Counted from the first letter of the stretch, positions 18,298 to 28,907 are shown. The stretch is 64,000 bases of DNA from Paenibacillus alginolyticus DSM 5050 = NBRC 15375 (GCF_000422905.1 NZ_AUGY01000027.1:1-64000), one strand, 5' to 3'. Notes: generated from the sequence alone by a model not told the origin. Numbers and translations are program-made.

Positions 18298-18616
18298 ATT
18301 TCTATCCCAATTGGGTTTGGCGATGCGGGCAGGGAAACTAGTTACCGGTGATGAAGGTGTGTTTAAAGCGATTCGCTCGGGTGAAGCCAAACTTGTCATT
18401 ATGGCGGAGGATGCATCCGCTAATACACGTAAGAAATTTCAAGACAAATGCCAATTTTATGGGATTAAACTCATGGAAATAGGTACGAAGTATGAATTGG
18501 GCCGCAGCATTGGGAAAGAAATGCGTGTCACCATAGGTGTATTGGACGGAGGCTTCGCGCAGATGCTGCAGAAGAGTCAAGATAATCCTGCGGAGGTGAA
18601 ACATATTGACCAATAA
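18287..18616 (+). CDS. rplGB: L7Ae-family ribosomal protein YlxQ (RplGB)
   Basis: This 109-residue protein has the L7Ae/L30e fold, which typically binds kink-turn RNA; its ribosomal role is not settled. Family features are [22 protein letters not shown] near the N-terminus, [12 protein letters not shown] and a C-terminal hydrophobic strand. ATG 18287 follows GAGGAGGA at 18271 and lies inside the end of rnpM; its own end overlaps infB by 11 nt. This tight packing implies translational coupling through rnpM-rplGB-infB. Confidence 0.9.
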   Translation: MNPKFLSQLGLAMRAGKLVTGDEGVFKAIRSGEAKLVIMAEDASANTRKKFQDKCQFYGIKLMEIGTKYELGRSIGKEMRVTIGVLDGGFAQMLQKSQDNPAEVKHIDQ

Positions 18617-21530
18617 ACAAGACAATAAAGATAAGACTCGCGTATACGAATACGCAAAACAACTCAATATGAGCAGCAAAGAAATTATAACCATCCTCAA
18701 ACGTCTGAATATTCCCGTTAACAATCATATGAGTGTAATGGAAAATGACGCAGTTAGCAGTGTAGAAAAGTTTTTTAGAGATATTAAAGCCAATGCGGCT
18801 GCCAAACGAGCAGCTACGGACGGAGGAAATGTGAGTTCATCTACGACGAATCAGAATCCTGCAACGCAGGCTCCAGCACAAGAGAATAAAGGTGCAGCAA
18901 CACCGGCTTCGAAGCCAGTTGCTTCAGAACCAACGAACAGCACAACTACCAATGGCGCTGTAACAGCGCCTCAAGGACAATCTACGCCTAATACGGCTAG
19001 TCGTCCTACTCAGCCTGGGCGGGATCAACGCCCAAGCGGTCAAGGCTCATCGCAAGGCGGACAACGTCCAAACAGTCAGGGCCAAGGCGGACAACGTACA
19101 GGTTACCAAGGATCCAATCCAGGCGGACAACGTCCTAGCGGCCAAGGCTCCAGCCAAGGCGGACAACGTACGGGCTATCAAGGATCCAATCCGGGCGGCC
19201 AACGCCCTAGTGGTCAAGGCTCCAGCCAAGGTGGACAACGTACAGGTTATCAAGGATCTAACCCAGGTGGCCAGCGTCCAAGCGGCTCAACTGGCGGCTA
19301 TAATAGCCAACGTCCTAGCGGCGGTCAAGGCTACAGCCAAGGCGGCCAAAGCGGAGCTCCACGTACGAATAGCAACTATGCAGGTTCACGTCCGAGTCAG
19401 GGAACTGGAGGACCGGGAGCTGGTGGTGGACAAAGCGCGAACAGCGGCCGTCCGCAAAATGCAGGCCCGAACCGCAGCGCAGGTCCAAACCGTCAGTCTA
19501 AACCGTTTGATAACCGCAACAATAATCAAAGCGGAAGACCTGTCATTCAAGAAGCGAAGCCGCAGTTCCACGTTGGAGCAACAGCAGCTGAATTGGATGA
19601 TGCAGCAGCTAAAGCAGGCGTAATTACAACTAAGAAATCCAAACCAACACCAAAGCGTTTTGATGATAACCGTTCCGGCGGAAATCGCGGGCCTGGTGGA
19701 CAAAACAGAGGCAATCAACGCGGTAACAACAGAGGCAGATACCAACAAGAAACCGTTAAAAAAGAGAAAATTGACAATACACCTAAGAAAATCATCGTTC
19801 GCGGCAGTATGACCGTTGGTGAAACAGCGAAATTACTTCACAAAGATGCTTCTGAAGTTATCAAAAAGCTTTTGTTCTTGGGTACAATGGCAACAATCAA
19901 CCAAGAGCTTGATTTGGAAGCTATTCAATTGATTGCATCCGAGTTTGGCGTTGAAGTTGAAATTAAGATTAAAGTCGAAGAAGATAATTTCGAGACTTTC
20001 GAAGAAATTGACGATGAGGCAGATCTGATTGAGCGTCCGCCAGTTGTTACGATTATGGGGCACGTCGATCATGGTAAAACAACATTACTTGATGCGATTC
20101 GTAAAACAAGTGTAACCGAGGGTGAAGCAGGCGGTATTACGCAGCACATCGGTGCTTATCAAGTTGAAGTTAACCAAAAGAAAATCACTTTCTTGGATAC
20201 GCCTGGTCACGAAGCTTTTACAACCATGCGTGCCCGCGGTGCACAAGTAACCGATATTACAATTATCGTTGTTGCTGCTGATGACGGCGTAATGCCGCAA
20301 ACCGTTGAAGCTATTAATCATGCTAAAGCGGCAGGCGTTCCGATCATTGTGGCAGTTAACAAGATTGATAAAGAAGGCGCAAATCCAGATCAAATCAAAC
20401 AAGCACTTACGGCTTATGAGTTGGTTCCGGAAGAGTGGGGCGGAGATACGATTTTCTGCGAAATTTCCGCAAAACAACGGATTGGACTTGAAAATTTGCT
20501 TGAGATGATTCTGCTTGTTGCAGAAGTTCAAGAGTATAAAGCTAACCCGAACAAACGTGCTAGAGCGACTGTCATTGAAGCCGAGTTGGATAAAGGTCGT
20601 GGTCCAGTTGCCAGAATCCTCATTCAACATGGTACATTGAAAGTTGGAGATAGCTTCGTAGCTGGCGTATGCTTCGGTCGCGTAAGAGCGATGGTGAATG
20701 ATAAAGGTAAACGTCTGAAAGAAGCGGGTCCTTCAACTCCGGTTGAAATCACGGGTCTTACAGAAGTTCCACAAGCTGGGGATCCATTCCTTGCTTATGA
20801 AGATGAGCGGAAGGCAAGAGACATTGCAGATCGTCGTTCCATTGCACTTCGACAATCCGAAATGACGGCAAATTCACGCGTCACGCTGGATGACCTCTTT
20901 AAACACATTAAAGACGGCGAGATCAAAGAGTTGAATGTAATCATCAAAGGTGACGTTCAAGGCTCCGTTGAAGCCCTCAAAAGCTCTCTTGAGAAGATCG
21001 AAGTCGAAGGCGTTCGCGTCAAAATTCTTCACAACGGTGTTGGTGCTGTTACAGAGTCTGATATTATTCTGGCTTCTGCATCTAATGCAATTATTATCGG
21101 TTTCAATGTTCGTCCTGAACCTGCAGCGAAAGCAACGGCAGATCAAGAGAAAGTTGATATCCGTATGCATAACATTATCTACAACGTAATTGAAGAAATC
21201 GAGCAAGCGATGAAGGGCATGCTGGATCCGATCTTCAAAGAGGTTGTTCTTGGTCAAGCAGAAGTACGTAATGTGTTCAAAATTACGGGTTCAGGTACAA
21301 TTGCTGGATGTATGGTTACATCAGGCAAGATTGCTCGTAACGCACAAACTCGCTTGATCCGCAGCGGTATTGTCGTGCACGAAGGCAAAATTGACTCCCT
21401 GAAACGATTCAAGGATGACCAAAAAGAAGTGGCACAAGGTTATGAGTGTGGTATATCTCTTGAGCGTTATCATGATATTAAAGAGGGCGACATTATTGAA
21501 GCCTTCATCATGGAGTCCGTTGAGAGGTGA
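18606..21530 (+). CDS. infB: Translation initiation factor IF-2
   Basis: IF-2 is a GTPase that brings fMet-tRNA to the 30S complex and promotes subunit joining. An N-terminal IF2N domain (about 8-58) is followed by a long G/Q/S/R-rich linker (about 75-380) with exact 24-residue repeats, a second IF2N domain (about 395-450), the G domain (GHVDHGKT near 485, DTPGHEAF near 531, NKID near 583), then domains II-IV. At 974 residues it is long for Bacillota (716 in B. subtilis) because of the linker. The TTG start at 18606 is 9 nt after GGAGG and inside the rplGB end. Confidence 0.97.
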   Translation: MTNKQDNKDKTRVYEYAKQLNMSSKEIITILKRLNIPVNNHMSVMENDAVSSVEKFFRDIKANAAAKRAATDGGNVSSSTTNQNPATQAPAQENKGAATPASKPVASEPTNSTTTNGAVTAPQGQSTPNTASRPTQPGRDQRPSGQGSSQGGQRPNSQGQGGQRTGYQGSNPGGQRPSGQGSSQGGQRTGYQGSNPGGQRPSGQGSSQGGQRTGYQGSNPGGQRPSGSTGGYNSQRPSGGQGYSQGGQSGAPRTNSNYAGSRPSQGTGGPGAGGGQSANSGRPQNAGPNRSAGPNRQSKPFDNRNNNQSGRPVIQEAKPQFHVGATAAELDDAAAKAGVITTKKSKPTPKRFDDNRSGGNRGPGGQNRGNQRGNNRGRYQQETVKKEKIDNTPKKIIVRGSMTVGETAKLLHKDASEVIKKLLFLGTMATINQELDLEAIQLIASEFGVEVEIKIKVEEDNFETFEEIDDEADLIERPPVVTIMGHVDHGKTTLLDAIRKTSVTEGEAGGITQHIGAYQVEVNQKKITFLDTPGHEAFTTMRARGAQVTDITIIVVAADDGVMPQTVEAINHAKAAGVPIIVAVNKIDKEGANPDQIKQALTAYELVPEEWGGDTIFCEISAKQRIGLENLLEMILLVAEVQEYKANPNKRARATVIEAELDKGRGPVARILIQHGTLKVGDSFVAGVCFGRVRAMVNDKGKRLKEAGPSTPVEITGLTEVPQAGDPFLAYEDERKARDIADRRSIALRQSEMTANSRVTLDDLFKHIKDGEIKELNVIIKGDVQGSVEALKSSLEKIEVEGVRVKILHNGVGAVTESDIILASASNAIIIGFNVRPEPAAKATADQEKVDIRMHNIIYNVIEEIEQAMKGMLDPIFKEVVLGQAEVRNVFKITGSGTIAGCMVTSGKIARNAQTRLIRSGIVVHEGKIDSLKRFKDDQKEVAQGYECGISLERYHDIKEGDIIEAFIMESVER
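19089..19290 (+). repeat. 72-nt in-frame tandem repeat inside infB
   Basis: Units begin at 19089, 19161 and 19233, exactly 72 nt apart. Each encodes [12 protein letters not shown] followed by [12 protein letters not shown] or a variant; the third unit is partial. Silent differences between units show they are not a recent perfect duplication. Confidence 0.85.
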
Positions 21531-21536
21531 TGACAA

Positions 21537-21896
21537 ATGGCTAGAGTTCGTGTAGGTCGAGTTGGCGAACAAATCAAGAAAGAATTGAGCCAGATCGTTC
21601 AGTCCGAATTGAAAGATCCACGTATTGGTTTCTTGACTGTTACGGGTGTAGAAGTAACAAACGATTTATCCTTAGCACGTGTTTTTCTTAGCGTCATGGG
21701 GACAGAAGAAGAGAAAGCAGCGACACTTAAAGCTCTTTCTGTAGGTTCTGGTTATATTCGTTCGGAATTAGGCAAACGAATTCGTTTACGTAAAATTCCA
21801 GAGTTGCAATTTAAGTTTGATGCTTCTATTGATTATGGAAGTCATATCGATAACTTGTTGCACAAGCTTAATCAGGAAGGAAATTCAAACGTATGA
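21537..21896 (+). CDS. rbfA: 30S ribosome-binding factor A
   Basis: RbfA is a KH-fold protein that binds the 30S neck and supports late 16S maturation and cold growth. At 119 residues it matches the family; RVGEQIKKELSQIVQSELKDPR (about 7-28, the family signature) and the alpha-kink-alpha core are visible. It starts 6 nt after infB behind GAGGTGA and overlaps nrnA by ATGA. Confidence 0.95.
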   Translation: MARVRVGRVGEQIKKELSQIVQSELKDPRIGFLTVTGVEVTNDLSLARVFLSVMGTEEEKAATLKALSVGSGYIRSELGKRIRLRKIPELQFKFDASIDYGSHIDNLLHKLNQEGNSNV

Positions 21897-22894
21897 GCAG
21901 TGGAATGAACCATGCCACCGAGTACAGCCAGCAGCTGGCAGCAGCAGCTAAGTTTATCGAGCAGCATGATGATTTCCTGGTGGTATCTCACATCCAACCG
22001 GATGGGGATGCCGCTAGTTCTACGTATGCCATCGGTTGGATTCTTCAACAACTGGGAAAATCGTTTACTATGATCAATGAGGGCGCTATGCCCTCAAAAT
22101 TTTCCTATTTATGGGGAAGTGATCAAGTTCTTGATTTTGGCAAGGAAACTCCTGAAAGACTTTATCAAACCATCATAAGTGTAGATTGTGCTGATTTCTC
22201 CAGAATGGGTAGGATCAGCACTCTTTTTGATGACCAAGCACAGCTGCTCAATGTTGACCATCATCCAACGAACGATAGATTTGGTTCCTGCCATCTGATT
22301 AAACATGATGCCGCTGCAACTGTTCAAATTTTGTATGATTTAGCCATACATATGAAGCTTGTACCGAATTTGGAGTTTGGTGATTGCATTTACACGGGCT
22401 TACTGACAGACACAGGCGGATTTCGGTACTCGAATACCTCACCTGAGGTCATGCAGATTGGAGCAACGCTGTTATCTCTTGGTGTTCAGGGCTCTGTCAT
22501 AGCTGAGCAAGTGCTGGAACGAGTCACCTATTCGCAAATCGTTCTTCTGCAGAAAGCTTTATCTACACTTTCATTTGCAAATAATCGTAAATTGGCGTGG
22601 CTTGCTGTTTCTCTGGCAGATTTAGTGTTAACGGGTGCCTCAAGCGATGATCTGGACGGGCTTGTCAACTACCCTCGTAATGTGGAAGGCGTAGAAGTGG
22701 GCATGCTATTTAAAGAGAAAGCAGTCGGTGTCATTAAAGTAAGTCTCCGCTCATCAGGACTTGTTGATGTTGCTGCTATTGCGCAATCACTGGGTGGTGG
22801 CGGCCATGTTCGTGCATCAGGCTGTACAATCCATGGTACACTTGAGGAAGCAGTTGCCAAAATGGTTCAGGAAGTAGGGAACGAGCTAATATGA
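21893..22894 (+). CDS. nrnA: DHH-family nanoRNase/pAp phosphatase (NrnA type)
   Basis: NrnA degrades very short RNAs and hydrolyses pAp using two metal ions. The DHH domain shows HIQPDGDAASS (about 34-44), SVDCADFSRMG, VDHHPTND (the DHH motif, near 122) and GLLTDTGGFRYSN. The DHHA1 domain ends with GGGGHVRASGC. Length 333 residues. It overlaps rbfA and truB by 4 nt each (ATGA), so translation is coupled. Its presence between rbfA and truB is common in Bacillota, although B. subtilis nrnA is elsewhere. Confidence 0.92.
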   Translation: MSSGMNHATEYSQQLAAAAKFIEQHDDFLVVSHIQPDGDAASSTYAIGWILQQLGKSFTMINEGAMPSKFSYLWGSDQVLDFGKETPERLYQTIISVDCADFSRMGRISTLFDDQAQLLNVDHHPTNDRFGSCHLIKHDAAATVQILYDLAIHMKLVPNLEFGDCIYTGLLTDTGGFRYSNTSPEVMQIGATLLSLGVQGSVIAEQVLERVTYSQIVLLQKALSTLSFANNRKLAWLAVSLADLVLTGASSDDLDGLVNYPRNVEGVEVGMLFKEKAVGVIKVSLRSSGLVDVAAIAQSLGGGGHVRASGCTIHGTLEEAVAKMVQEVGNELI

Positions 22895-23805
22895 CGTTAG
22901 AAGGCATTTTGCCTGTATGGAAACCAGAGGGCTTCACTTCTCATGATGTTGTAGCCAAAGTTAGAGGTATCCTGGGGATCAAACGCATCGGCCACACGGG
23001 TACGCTTGACCCGCAAGTAACCGGTGTTTTGCCATTATGTATCGGTAGAGCAACTCGAATGGTTGAATACATTCAGGAACTGCCTAAGGAATATGAAGCT
23101 GAGCTCCGAATTGGTCTTTCTACTGATACGGAGGATATGACGGGTACTGTGTTGGAAGAAGTTTCACAGGTGACTTTGGATGAAATGAGGGTCCGTGAGG
23201 TTCTTCATTCTTTTGTCGGAGAAATTGAACAGATTCCACCGATGTTCTCGGCGGTCAAGATTGATGGGAAACGCCTCTATGAACTAGCTCGAGAAGGCAA
23301 AGAAGTAGAGAGGAAGTCACGTAAAGTGACGATCCATAAGCTAGACATTCTCCATATGGACCTAAAGCAAAAGCATCCAGAAATTCAATTTCGTGCTTCT
23401 TGCTCCAAAGGAACCTATATAAGAACCTTATGTGTAGATATTGGCAAGGCTCTTGGATATCCAGCGGTGATGAAAAGTCTGATTCGTACATCGACGGGCA
23501 GTATTCGCCAAGAGCAGTGTTTAACATTTGAACAGATTGAGCAAATGAAGGTTCAAGGATTACTGCAGGCGCATATGATTCCTATGGATCAGGCGATTTC
23601 ACATATCCCATTCATTGAACTATCTGCCGGGGAAGCCGTACATGCACTACAGGGGAAGAAAATAGCTATGACTGCGAATCGGACGGCTCATGCAGATGCA
23701 TCGCAAACCATTTTCAGGGCTTATTCGCCTGATAAACGTTTTCTTGGTTTGTATGAATGGAACAGCGCTAGCCAAGTCCTGAACCCAGCCAAAGTTTTCC
23801 TCTAA
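22891..23805 (+). CDS. truB: tRNA pseudouridine-55 synthase
   Basis: TruB makes the pseudouridine at position 55 of the tRNA T-loop. The catalytic motif RIGHTGTLDPQVTGVLP (catalytic Asp near 40) is intact, with YEAELRIGLSTDTEDMTG and the KIDGKRLYELAREG block; a short C-terminal domain follows. Length 304 residues is normal. It overlaps nrnA by 4 nt. Confidence 0.96.
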   Translation: MTLEGILPVWKPEGFTSHDVVAKVRGILGIKRIGHTGTLDPQVTGVLPLCIGRATRMVEYIQELPKEYEAELRIGLSTDTEDMTGTVLEEVSQVTLDEMRVREVLHSFVGEIEQIPPMFSAVKIDGKRLYELAREGKEVERKSRKVTIHKLDILHMDLKQKHPEIQFRASCSKGTYIRTLCVDIGKALGYPAVMKSLIRTSTGSIRQEQCLTFEQIEQMKVQGLLQAHMIPMDQAISHIPFIELSAGEAVHALQGKKIAMTANRTAHADASQTIFRAYSPDKRFLGLYEWNSASQVLNPAKVFL

Positions 23806-23851
23806 TTATAACGTCACGGGACAGGTTGACATGGGTAGGTGAAATGAACTT

Positions 23852-24787
23852 ATGCGCATAATACCAATATCATACCCCATTAATATGGATGATTTGGACC
23901 TAATAGTAGGAGAGCAAGTGGTGGCAATTGGTGATTTCGATGGTGTGCATTTGGGACATCAGGAAGTCATTGGACGAGCCCTGCGTACAGCTAAGAAACT
24001 TGGGCTGAAGGCATCAATCATGACCTTTCACCCACATCCTAGAGCCGTAATGGGTCAAGATAAATATACGGACCTCATAACTCCGATGAGTAAGAAAATG
24101 AAGATGTTTGAATCACTAGGGGTGAACCATACCTACATCGTTACCTTTGATGCCTCTCTAATGCGGTTATCCCCGGAACATTTCGTGGATCAAGTATTGG
24201 ATCGACTCGGTGTTGAAAGTGTCATATGCGGTTTTGATTTTACATTTGGTTTTCAAGGTAAAGGTACCCCGGATTCGCTCTGTGAGTTGAGTCATGGGAA
24301 ATTTTCTGTAGAAGTGGTGAGACCCTTTCATATGGATGGCGAAAAAGTTAGCAGTACACTCATTCGTGAATCATTACAGCAAGGGGACATAGAAACTGTC
24401 ACCAGACTTCTAGGGCGTCCCTATAGTATAAGCGGCATCGTTGTGGATGGAGAGAAGCGTGGGAGAACACTTGGCTTTCCTACCGCCAACATTCAATTGG
24501 ATGAGTCTTACGTCATCCCTACAAATGGTGTTTATGCGATTAAAGCCTCTGTTAAAGGGGAAACCTATAAAGGGGTTATGAACATTGGAGTAAAACCTAC
24601 CTTTACTACCGGAGAATTGAAGCCCTCATTCGAAGCTCATTTATTTGATTTCTCCGAACAAATTTACGGCGAACATATGAATGTTGAGCTCATTGCTTTC
24701 CTTCGACCAGAACGGAAATTCTCATCTCTTGACGATTTGGTTGCTCAAATTAAACTTGACGTCGAGAAGGCCAAAAACAAATTATAA
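23852..24787 (+). CDS. ribF: Bifunctional riboflavin kinase/FAD synthetase
   Basis: RibF converts riboflavin to FMN and then FAD. The N-terminal adenylyltransferase half has GDFDGVHLGHQEVI (about 28-41) and TFHPHPRAVMG. The C-terminal flavokinase half starts near 185 with the signature GRTLGFPTANIQ. Length 311 is standard. It lies 46 nt after truB, as in B. subtilis where the orthologue is called ribC. I saw no FMN riboswitch upstream. Confidence 0.95.
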   Translation: MRIIPISYPINMDDLDLIVGEQVVAIGDFDGVHLGHQEVIGRALRTAKKLGLKASIMTFHPHPRAVMGQDKYTDLITPMSKKMKMFESLGVNHTYIVTFDASLMRLSPEHFVDQVLDRLGVESVICGFDFTFGFQGKGTPDSLCELSHGKFSVEVVRPFHMDGEKVSSTLIRESLQQGDIETVTRLLGRPYSISGIVVDGEKRGRTLGFPTANIQLDESYVIPTNGVYAIKASVKGETYKGVMNIGVKPTFTTGELKPSFEAHLFDFSEQIYGEHMNVELIAFLRPERKFSSLDDLVAQIKLDVEKAKNKL

Positions 24788-24808
24788 CGTTTCAGTTGAA
24801 ACAAGCAT

Positions 24809-24837
24809 TTACTTCTACTGTGCGATTATGATATACT
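24809..24837 (+). promoter_or_regulatory. Promoter of rpsO
   Basis: TTACTT (24809-24814), a 17-nt spacer and an extended TGATATACT with -10 TATACT at 24832-24837. The weak -35 is offset by the TG. Transcription should start near 24844. Confidence 0.6.
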
Positions 24838-24841
24838 GAAT

Positions 24842-24954
24842 AACGTTGCCAAAAGGATCTATACCTTCTGGCATGAACCTTAGCTTGGACATGCGCTATC
24901 ATCGGCGATTTCTAGGCTAGCGGGGATACAATAGAATTTAGGAGATGAACAATC
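24842..24954 (+). ncRNA. rpsO (S15) structured leader
   Basis: The leader of about 110 nt can form TGCCA..AGG with CCT..TGGCA (about 24846-24873). A second helix joins TAGCTT (about 24889) with AGGCTA (about 24914), with further pairing inside, ending shortly before the SD. S15 autoregulates through multi-helix leaders in several bacteria, including Geobacillus. That this one binds S15 is inference from position and pairing. Confidence 0.5.
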
Positions 24955-25224
24955 ATGGCATTAACTCAAGAGCGTAAAACACAACTGATTCAAACTCACA
25001 AGGTACATGATACCGATACGGGTTCACCTGAGGTACAAGTAGCCATCCTTACAGAAAACATTGTCAACCTGACAAATCATCTGCGGACTCACAAGAAAGA
25101 TCATCACTCCCGCCGTGGCTTGCTCAAAATGGTTGGTCAACGCCGTAAGCTGCTAGCATACGTGAAGAACAAAGATGTGAGCCGTTATAGTGCTTTGATT
25201 GAAAAGCTTGGTTTGCGTCGATAA
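24955..25224 (+). CDS. rpsO: 30S ribosomal protein S15
   Basis: S15 binds the 16S central-domain three-way junction early in assembly. The 89-residue sequence has the family signature with [20 protein letters not shown] (about 21-40) and [20 protein letters not shown], carrying the RNA-contacting residues. ATG 24955 follows TAGGAGA. It has its own promoter, structured leader and terminator. Confidence 0.97.
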   Translation: MALTQERKTQLIQTHKVHDTDTGSPEVQVAILTENIVNLTNHLRTHKKDHHSRRGLLKMVGQRRKLLAYVKNKDVSRYSALIEKLGLRR

Positions 25225-25237
25225 AACCGACAATGAG

Positions 25238-25310
25238 AAGCAACCTGTTGCTCCTTTGCTGGGCTTGATAAAGCTTTGGCGAAGAATAGCAACGAGGTTG
25301 CTTTTTCTTG
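25238..25310 (+). terminator. Intrinsic terminator after rpsO
   Basis: AAGCAACCT (25238-25246) pairs with AGGTTGCTT (ending about 25303), with an inner GTTGCT/AGCAAC helix, followed by TTTTCTTGTATTTTT. Confidence 0.75.
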
Positions 25311-25491
25311 TATTTTTAAAACGGAAAAAGAAGGAAATACTAGACATTACGCAGAAATAGTGGATGACTCCAGCACTAGGCAATTTTTGAGTACATACGG
25401 AGCATAATAGTAAAGATTTCTGATCCTTACGTTCTGTGCATGTTTATCAAACACATATGAATTGAATAGAACAATTCCTTAGGAGGATGTT

Positions 25492-27594
25492 ATGGAGAAA
25501 AGGGTACAAATGGAACTTGGCGGCAAACCGTTCATTCTTGAAACGGGTAGGCTGGCCAAACAAGCCAATGCAGCTGTAACAGTACGTTATGGCGATACGG
25601 TCGTGCTATGTACAGTAACGGCGTCAAGCGGTCCGAAAGATCTGGATTTCTTTCCGTTAACGGTTAATTATGAAGAAAGATTGTATTCCGTAGGTAAAAT
25701 TCCTGGTGGTTTTATTAAACGTGAAGGACGTCCGAGTGAGAAAGCAATCCTTGCGAGCCGTTTAACGGATCGTCCGATTCGCCCTCTTTTCCCAGAAGGC
25801 TTCCGTAATGATGTGCAAATCGTTTCTATCGTTATGAGCGTAGACCAAGAGTGCCCGCCAGAAATGGCAGCAATGATTGGTACTTCTGCTGCATTAGCAA
25901 TCTCTGACGTTCCTTTCAATGGCCCTGTTGGTGGCGTAATTGTTGGACGAGTAGATGGACAATTCGTTATTAACCCAACAGGTGAGACAGCAGATAAAAG
26001 TGATCTTCACTTGACGGTTGCTGGCACCAAAGATGCGATAATGATGGTAGAAGCTGGTGCGAATGAAGTTTCAGAGGAAGTTGTCCTTGAAGCTATCATG
26101 TTTGGACACGATGAAATCCGTAAGATCGTTGCGGTGATTGAAGAATTGGTTGAACAAGCGGGTAAACCGAAAATGGAGGTTAAACTTCATACAGTTGATG
26201 CCGAGGTTAATCGTGCTGTTCGTGAATTTGCTCAAGCTAGATTAGTTGATGCGATTAAAATTCCTGAGAAACATGCTAGACAAGAAGCAATTGATGTGGT
26301 GAATGCCGAGGCTGTGGAACATTTTACAGCTTTGTATGCAGAAACTCCTGGTCTACTTGGTGATGTGAAAGAAACGCTTTATGATATCGTTAAAGAAGAA
26401 GTACGTCGTTTGATCACGCATGATAAAGTGAGACCAGATGGACGTAAACCAGAAGAAATTCGTCCAATTGATTGTGATATTGATTTGTTGCCGCGTACCC
26501 ATGGTTCTGGCTTGTTCACACGTGGGCAAACACAAGCACTTAGTATCTGTACATTAGGCGCTTTAGGTGATGTTCAAATATTGGATGGCTTGGATCTTAC
26601 TGAAACGAAACGTTTCATGCATCACTACAATTTCCCTCCGTTTTCCGTTGGGGAAGCAAGACCGCTTCGTCCACCAGGCCGTCGTGAAATCGGACATGGT
26701 GCATTAGGTGAGAGAGCACTTGAGCCTATCATTCCTAATGAAGTCGAATTCCCATACACAATTCGTCTCGTATCTGAAGTATTAGAATCGAACGGTTCCA
26801 CATCCCAAGCTAGTATTTGTGCAAGCACACTTGCTCTTATGGATGCTGGTGTTCCAATTAAAGCTCCTGTAGCTGGAATCGCGATGGGTCTGATCAAAGA
26901 CGGAGATCATTTCTCCATTCTTTCCGATATTCAGGGTATGGAAGATCATCTTGGTGATATGGACTTTAAAGTTGCGGGTACAGCTGAAGGGATTACAGCC
27001 CTGCAAATGGATATCAAAATCGATGGGATTGATCGCAGCATCCTTCAGCAATCTTTGCAGCAAGCCAAAGAAGGCCGTTTGCACATTTTGGGTAAAATGG
27101 TTTCTCGTATTTCTGAGCCTAAAAAAGCTCTTTCCAAATATGCGCCTAAGATTCTTACGATGAATATCAACCCGGACAAAATCCGTGATGTTATTGGCGC
27201 AGGCGGTAAAATCATCAATAAAATTATTGAAGAAACCGGCGTGAAAATCGATATCGAACAAGATGGCCGTGTATTCATCGCTTCATCCAATCAAGAGATG
27301 AACGAAAAAGCACGTTCAATTATCGAAGGCATCGTACGCGAAGTTATTGTGGGTGAAACTTACCTAGGAACAGTAAAACGCGTTGAGAAATTCGGAGCAT
27401 TCGTAGAAATTTTACCTGGCAAAGAAGGTTTGGTTCATATTTCACAAATCTCTACAGAGCGTGTAGCTAAAGTAGAAGACGTAGTGAACATTGGCGATCA
27501 AATCACTGTTAAAGTAACCGAGATTGACCAACAAGGAAGAGTAAATCTTTCTCGCAAAGCAACATTAACTTCGCAAGTCCCGGCTCAAACCTAA
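25492..27594 (+). CDS. pnp: Polyribonucleotide nucleotidyltransferase (PNPase)
   Basis: PNPase is a phosphorolytic 3'-5' exoribonuclease of mRNA decay. Two RNase PH domains (about 1-220 and 310-540; [10 protein letters not shown] and [10 protein letters not shown] are recognisable) flank an alpha-helical linker. A KH domain (about 553-615) and S1 domain (about 620-690, [20 protein letters not shown]) complete it. Length 700 is normal. ATG 25492 follows TTAGGAGGATG. Together with rny and the RNase J gene, three central RNA-decay enzymes lie in this window. Confidence 0.97.
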   Translation: MEKRVQMELGGKPFILETGRLAKQANAAVTVRYGDTVVLCTVTASSGPKDLDFFPLTVNYEERLYSVGKIPGGFIKREGRPSEKAILASRLTDRPIRPLFPEGFRNDVQIVSIVMSVDQECPPEMAAMIGTSAALAISDVPFNGPVGGVIVGRVDGQFVINPTGETADKSDLHLTVAGTKDAIMMVEAGANEVSEEVVLEAIMFGHDEIRKIVAVIEELVEQAGKPKMEVKLHTVDAEVNRAVREFAQARLVDAIKIPEKHARQEAIDVVNAEAVEHFTALYAETPGLLGDVKETLYDIVKEEVRRLITHDKVRPDGRKPEEIRPIDCDIDLLPRTHGSGLFTRGQTQALSICTLGALGDVQILDGLDLTETKRFMHHYNFPPFSVGEARPLRPPGRREIGHGALGERALEPIIPNEVEFPYTIRLVSEVLESNGSTSQASICASTLALMDAGVPIKAPVAGIAMGLIKDGDHFSILSDIQGMEDHLGDMDFKVAGTAEGITALQMDIKIDGIDRSILQQSLQQAKEGRLHILGKMVSRISEPKKALSKYAPKILTMNINPDKIRDVIGAGGKIINKIIEETGVKIDIEQDGRVFIASSNQEMNEKARSIIEGIVREVIVGETYLGTVKRVEKFGAFVEILPGKEGLVHISQISTERVAKVEDVVNIGDQITVKVTEIDQQGRVNLSRKATLTSQVPAQT

Positions 27595-27634
27595 GCCGCG
27601 TGACTTGTGAAGTCCCTTTTAAATAGTTTTGGAT

Positions 27635-27664
27635 AAAGAGTCAGATCTATCTGTCTCTTTTTTG
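27635..27664 (+). terminator. Intrinsic terminator after pnp
   Basis: AAAGAG-T-CAGA pairs with TCTG-T-CTCTTT around a 4-nt loop, followed by further T. Confidence 0.75.
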
Positions 27665-27748
27665 CTGTTTAGTCTTACCTGGACATGCCTCGTTCTACTC
27701 TTGTCCTTTCCTGCATAAAATCAGGAAATAAGGAAGGGGGATCTGTGT

Positions 27749-28801
27749 ATGCTCCACAAAAAATGGCTTCTGCTTGGAAGTTTTTTTGCTATGGTTCTGC
27801 TTACATTGGATGCAATCCCTAGCGTAGGAACTTATATTAACGCAGTGAAGAATAATCAAATTTCATATCTAGCAGACTCCAATTGGATGGACGAAGAAGC
27901 ACTTCCAGTCTTTGCATCAGCGACTTTGATTTCAAACGAACAGAAGAAGTCAAAGATAAGCATTTTACTAGAAACGATTATGAAAGAGGCTGAAAAACGA
28001 AAGATTCCTCCTATTAACGCCAAACTTGACCCTGTTTGGAAAGCTATTCCTGGTTACAATGGATTGGAAGTCGACATCGAGGAGACGCTCAAGCTTGCAG
28101 AGCATCACTTGACGCCGAATAAAATCAATTATGTAATGAAGGAAGTAGAGCCAAGTATTCAATTGAACGATCTCGGTCCGAATCCAATATATAAAGGGAA
28201 TCCCAAAAAGCCAATGGCTTCTTTCATGATCAATGTTGCTTGGGGAAATGAGTATCTGCCTAGTATGCTAGAGACTCTTCGCAATGAAAATGTACATGCG
28301 ACCTTCTTTCTGGATGGCTCGTGGTTGAAGAAGAACGTGGAAATGGCTAAAAAGATCCAAAGCGAAGGGCATGAAGTATCTAATCACGCTTATTCGCACA
28401 AGGATATGAGAAGTATAACGCGTAGTAAAGTTGTTGAGGAAATAGCTAAAACAGAGGATCTGTTGAAGCAGCAGCTTGGTGTGAAGAATATGCTGTTTGC
28501 TCCTCCTTCGGGTTATTTTAACCAAGAAACGATTCAAGTTGCTTCGGAGTTCAATTTGCAAACCGTACTTTGGACTTTCGATACGATAGATTGGAAGGAT
28601 CCAGGGTCTGAGCGAATCCTGCAACGGTTATCGACAAGTGTCGAGCCAGGCTCACTAATTTTGATGCATCCAACCCCCTCATCCAAAGAAGCATTGCAAG
28701 GTATGATTCGTATCATTAAAAATAAAGGATTGACGATTGGCACCGTATCAGAGCTTTTATCCTCTAAACGTGTTGCTGAAGCGGGTCAAATCGCGAAATA
28801 A
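27749..28801 (+). CDS. ylxY: YlxY-like polysaccharide-deacetylase-fold protein, probably atypical
   Basis: A signal or anchor segment (about residues 4-24) precedes a variable region and a C-terminal NodB-fold domain (about 150-345). The histidine motif SNHAYSHKDM (about 211-220) and APPSGYFN are present. However, the usual TFDDG metal-binding and catalytic Asp pair is replaced by MINVAWGNEYLP (about 155-166), so normal deacetylation is doubtful. Position after pnp and before the M16 peptidase gene equals that of B. subtilis ylxY, whose function is not established. It is probably extracytoplasmic. Confidence 0.85.
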   Translation: MLHKKWLLLGSFFAMVLLTLDAIPSVGTYINAVKNNQISYLADSNWMDEEALPVFASATLISNEQKKSKISILLETIMKEAEKRKIPPINAKLDPVWKAIPGYNGLEVDIEETLKLAEHHLTPNKINYVMKEVEPSIQLNDLGPNPIYKGNPKKPMASFMINVAWGNEYLPSMLETLRNENVHATFFLDGSWLKKNVEMAKKIQSEGHEVSNHAYSHKDMRSITRSKVVEEIAKTEDLLKQQLGVKNMLFAPPSGYFNQETIQVASEFNLQTVLWTFDTIDWKDPGSERILQRLSTSVEPGSLILMHPTPSSKEALQGMIRIIKNKGLTIGTVSELLSSKRVAEAGQIAK

Positions 28802-28907
28802 TCGATGGATCAGCTGGAAAGTTGAGTCGTTGGCACATTTTTGTTAGACTGAGTAAGTATAATTTGGGAATAGGACTTTAGGTGCTACAATTCGAGGAGG
28901 AACCTTG

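Noticed and set aside
19047..19748. Minus-strand open frames of 68 and 120 codons inside infB
   Set aside because: They are antisense to the G/Q/S/R-rich IF-2 repeats, show low-complexity translations and have no ribosome binding site.
23806..23851. FMN riboswitch before ribF
   Set aside because: The gap is only 46 nt, too short for the aptamer, and no conserved elements are seen.
28830..28863. Promoter TTGGCA/TATAAT before mlpA
   Set aside because: The -10 is good, but the only good -35 is 22 nt away, too far for sigma-A.
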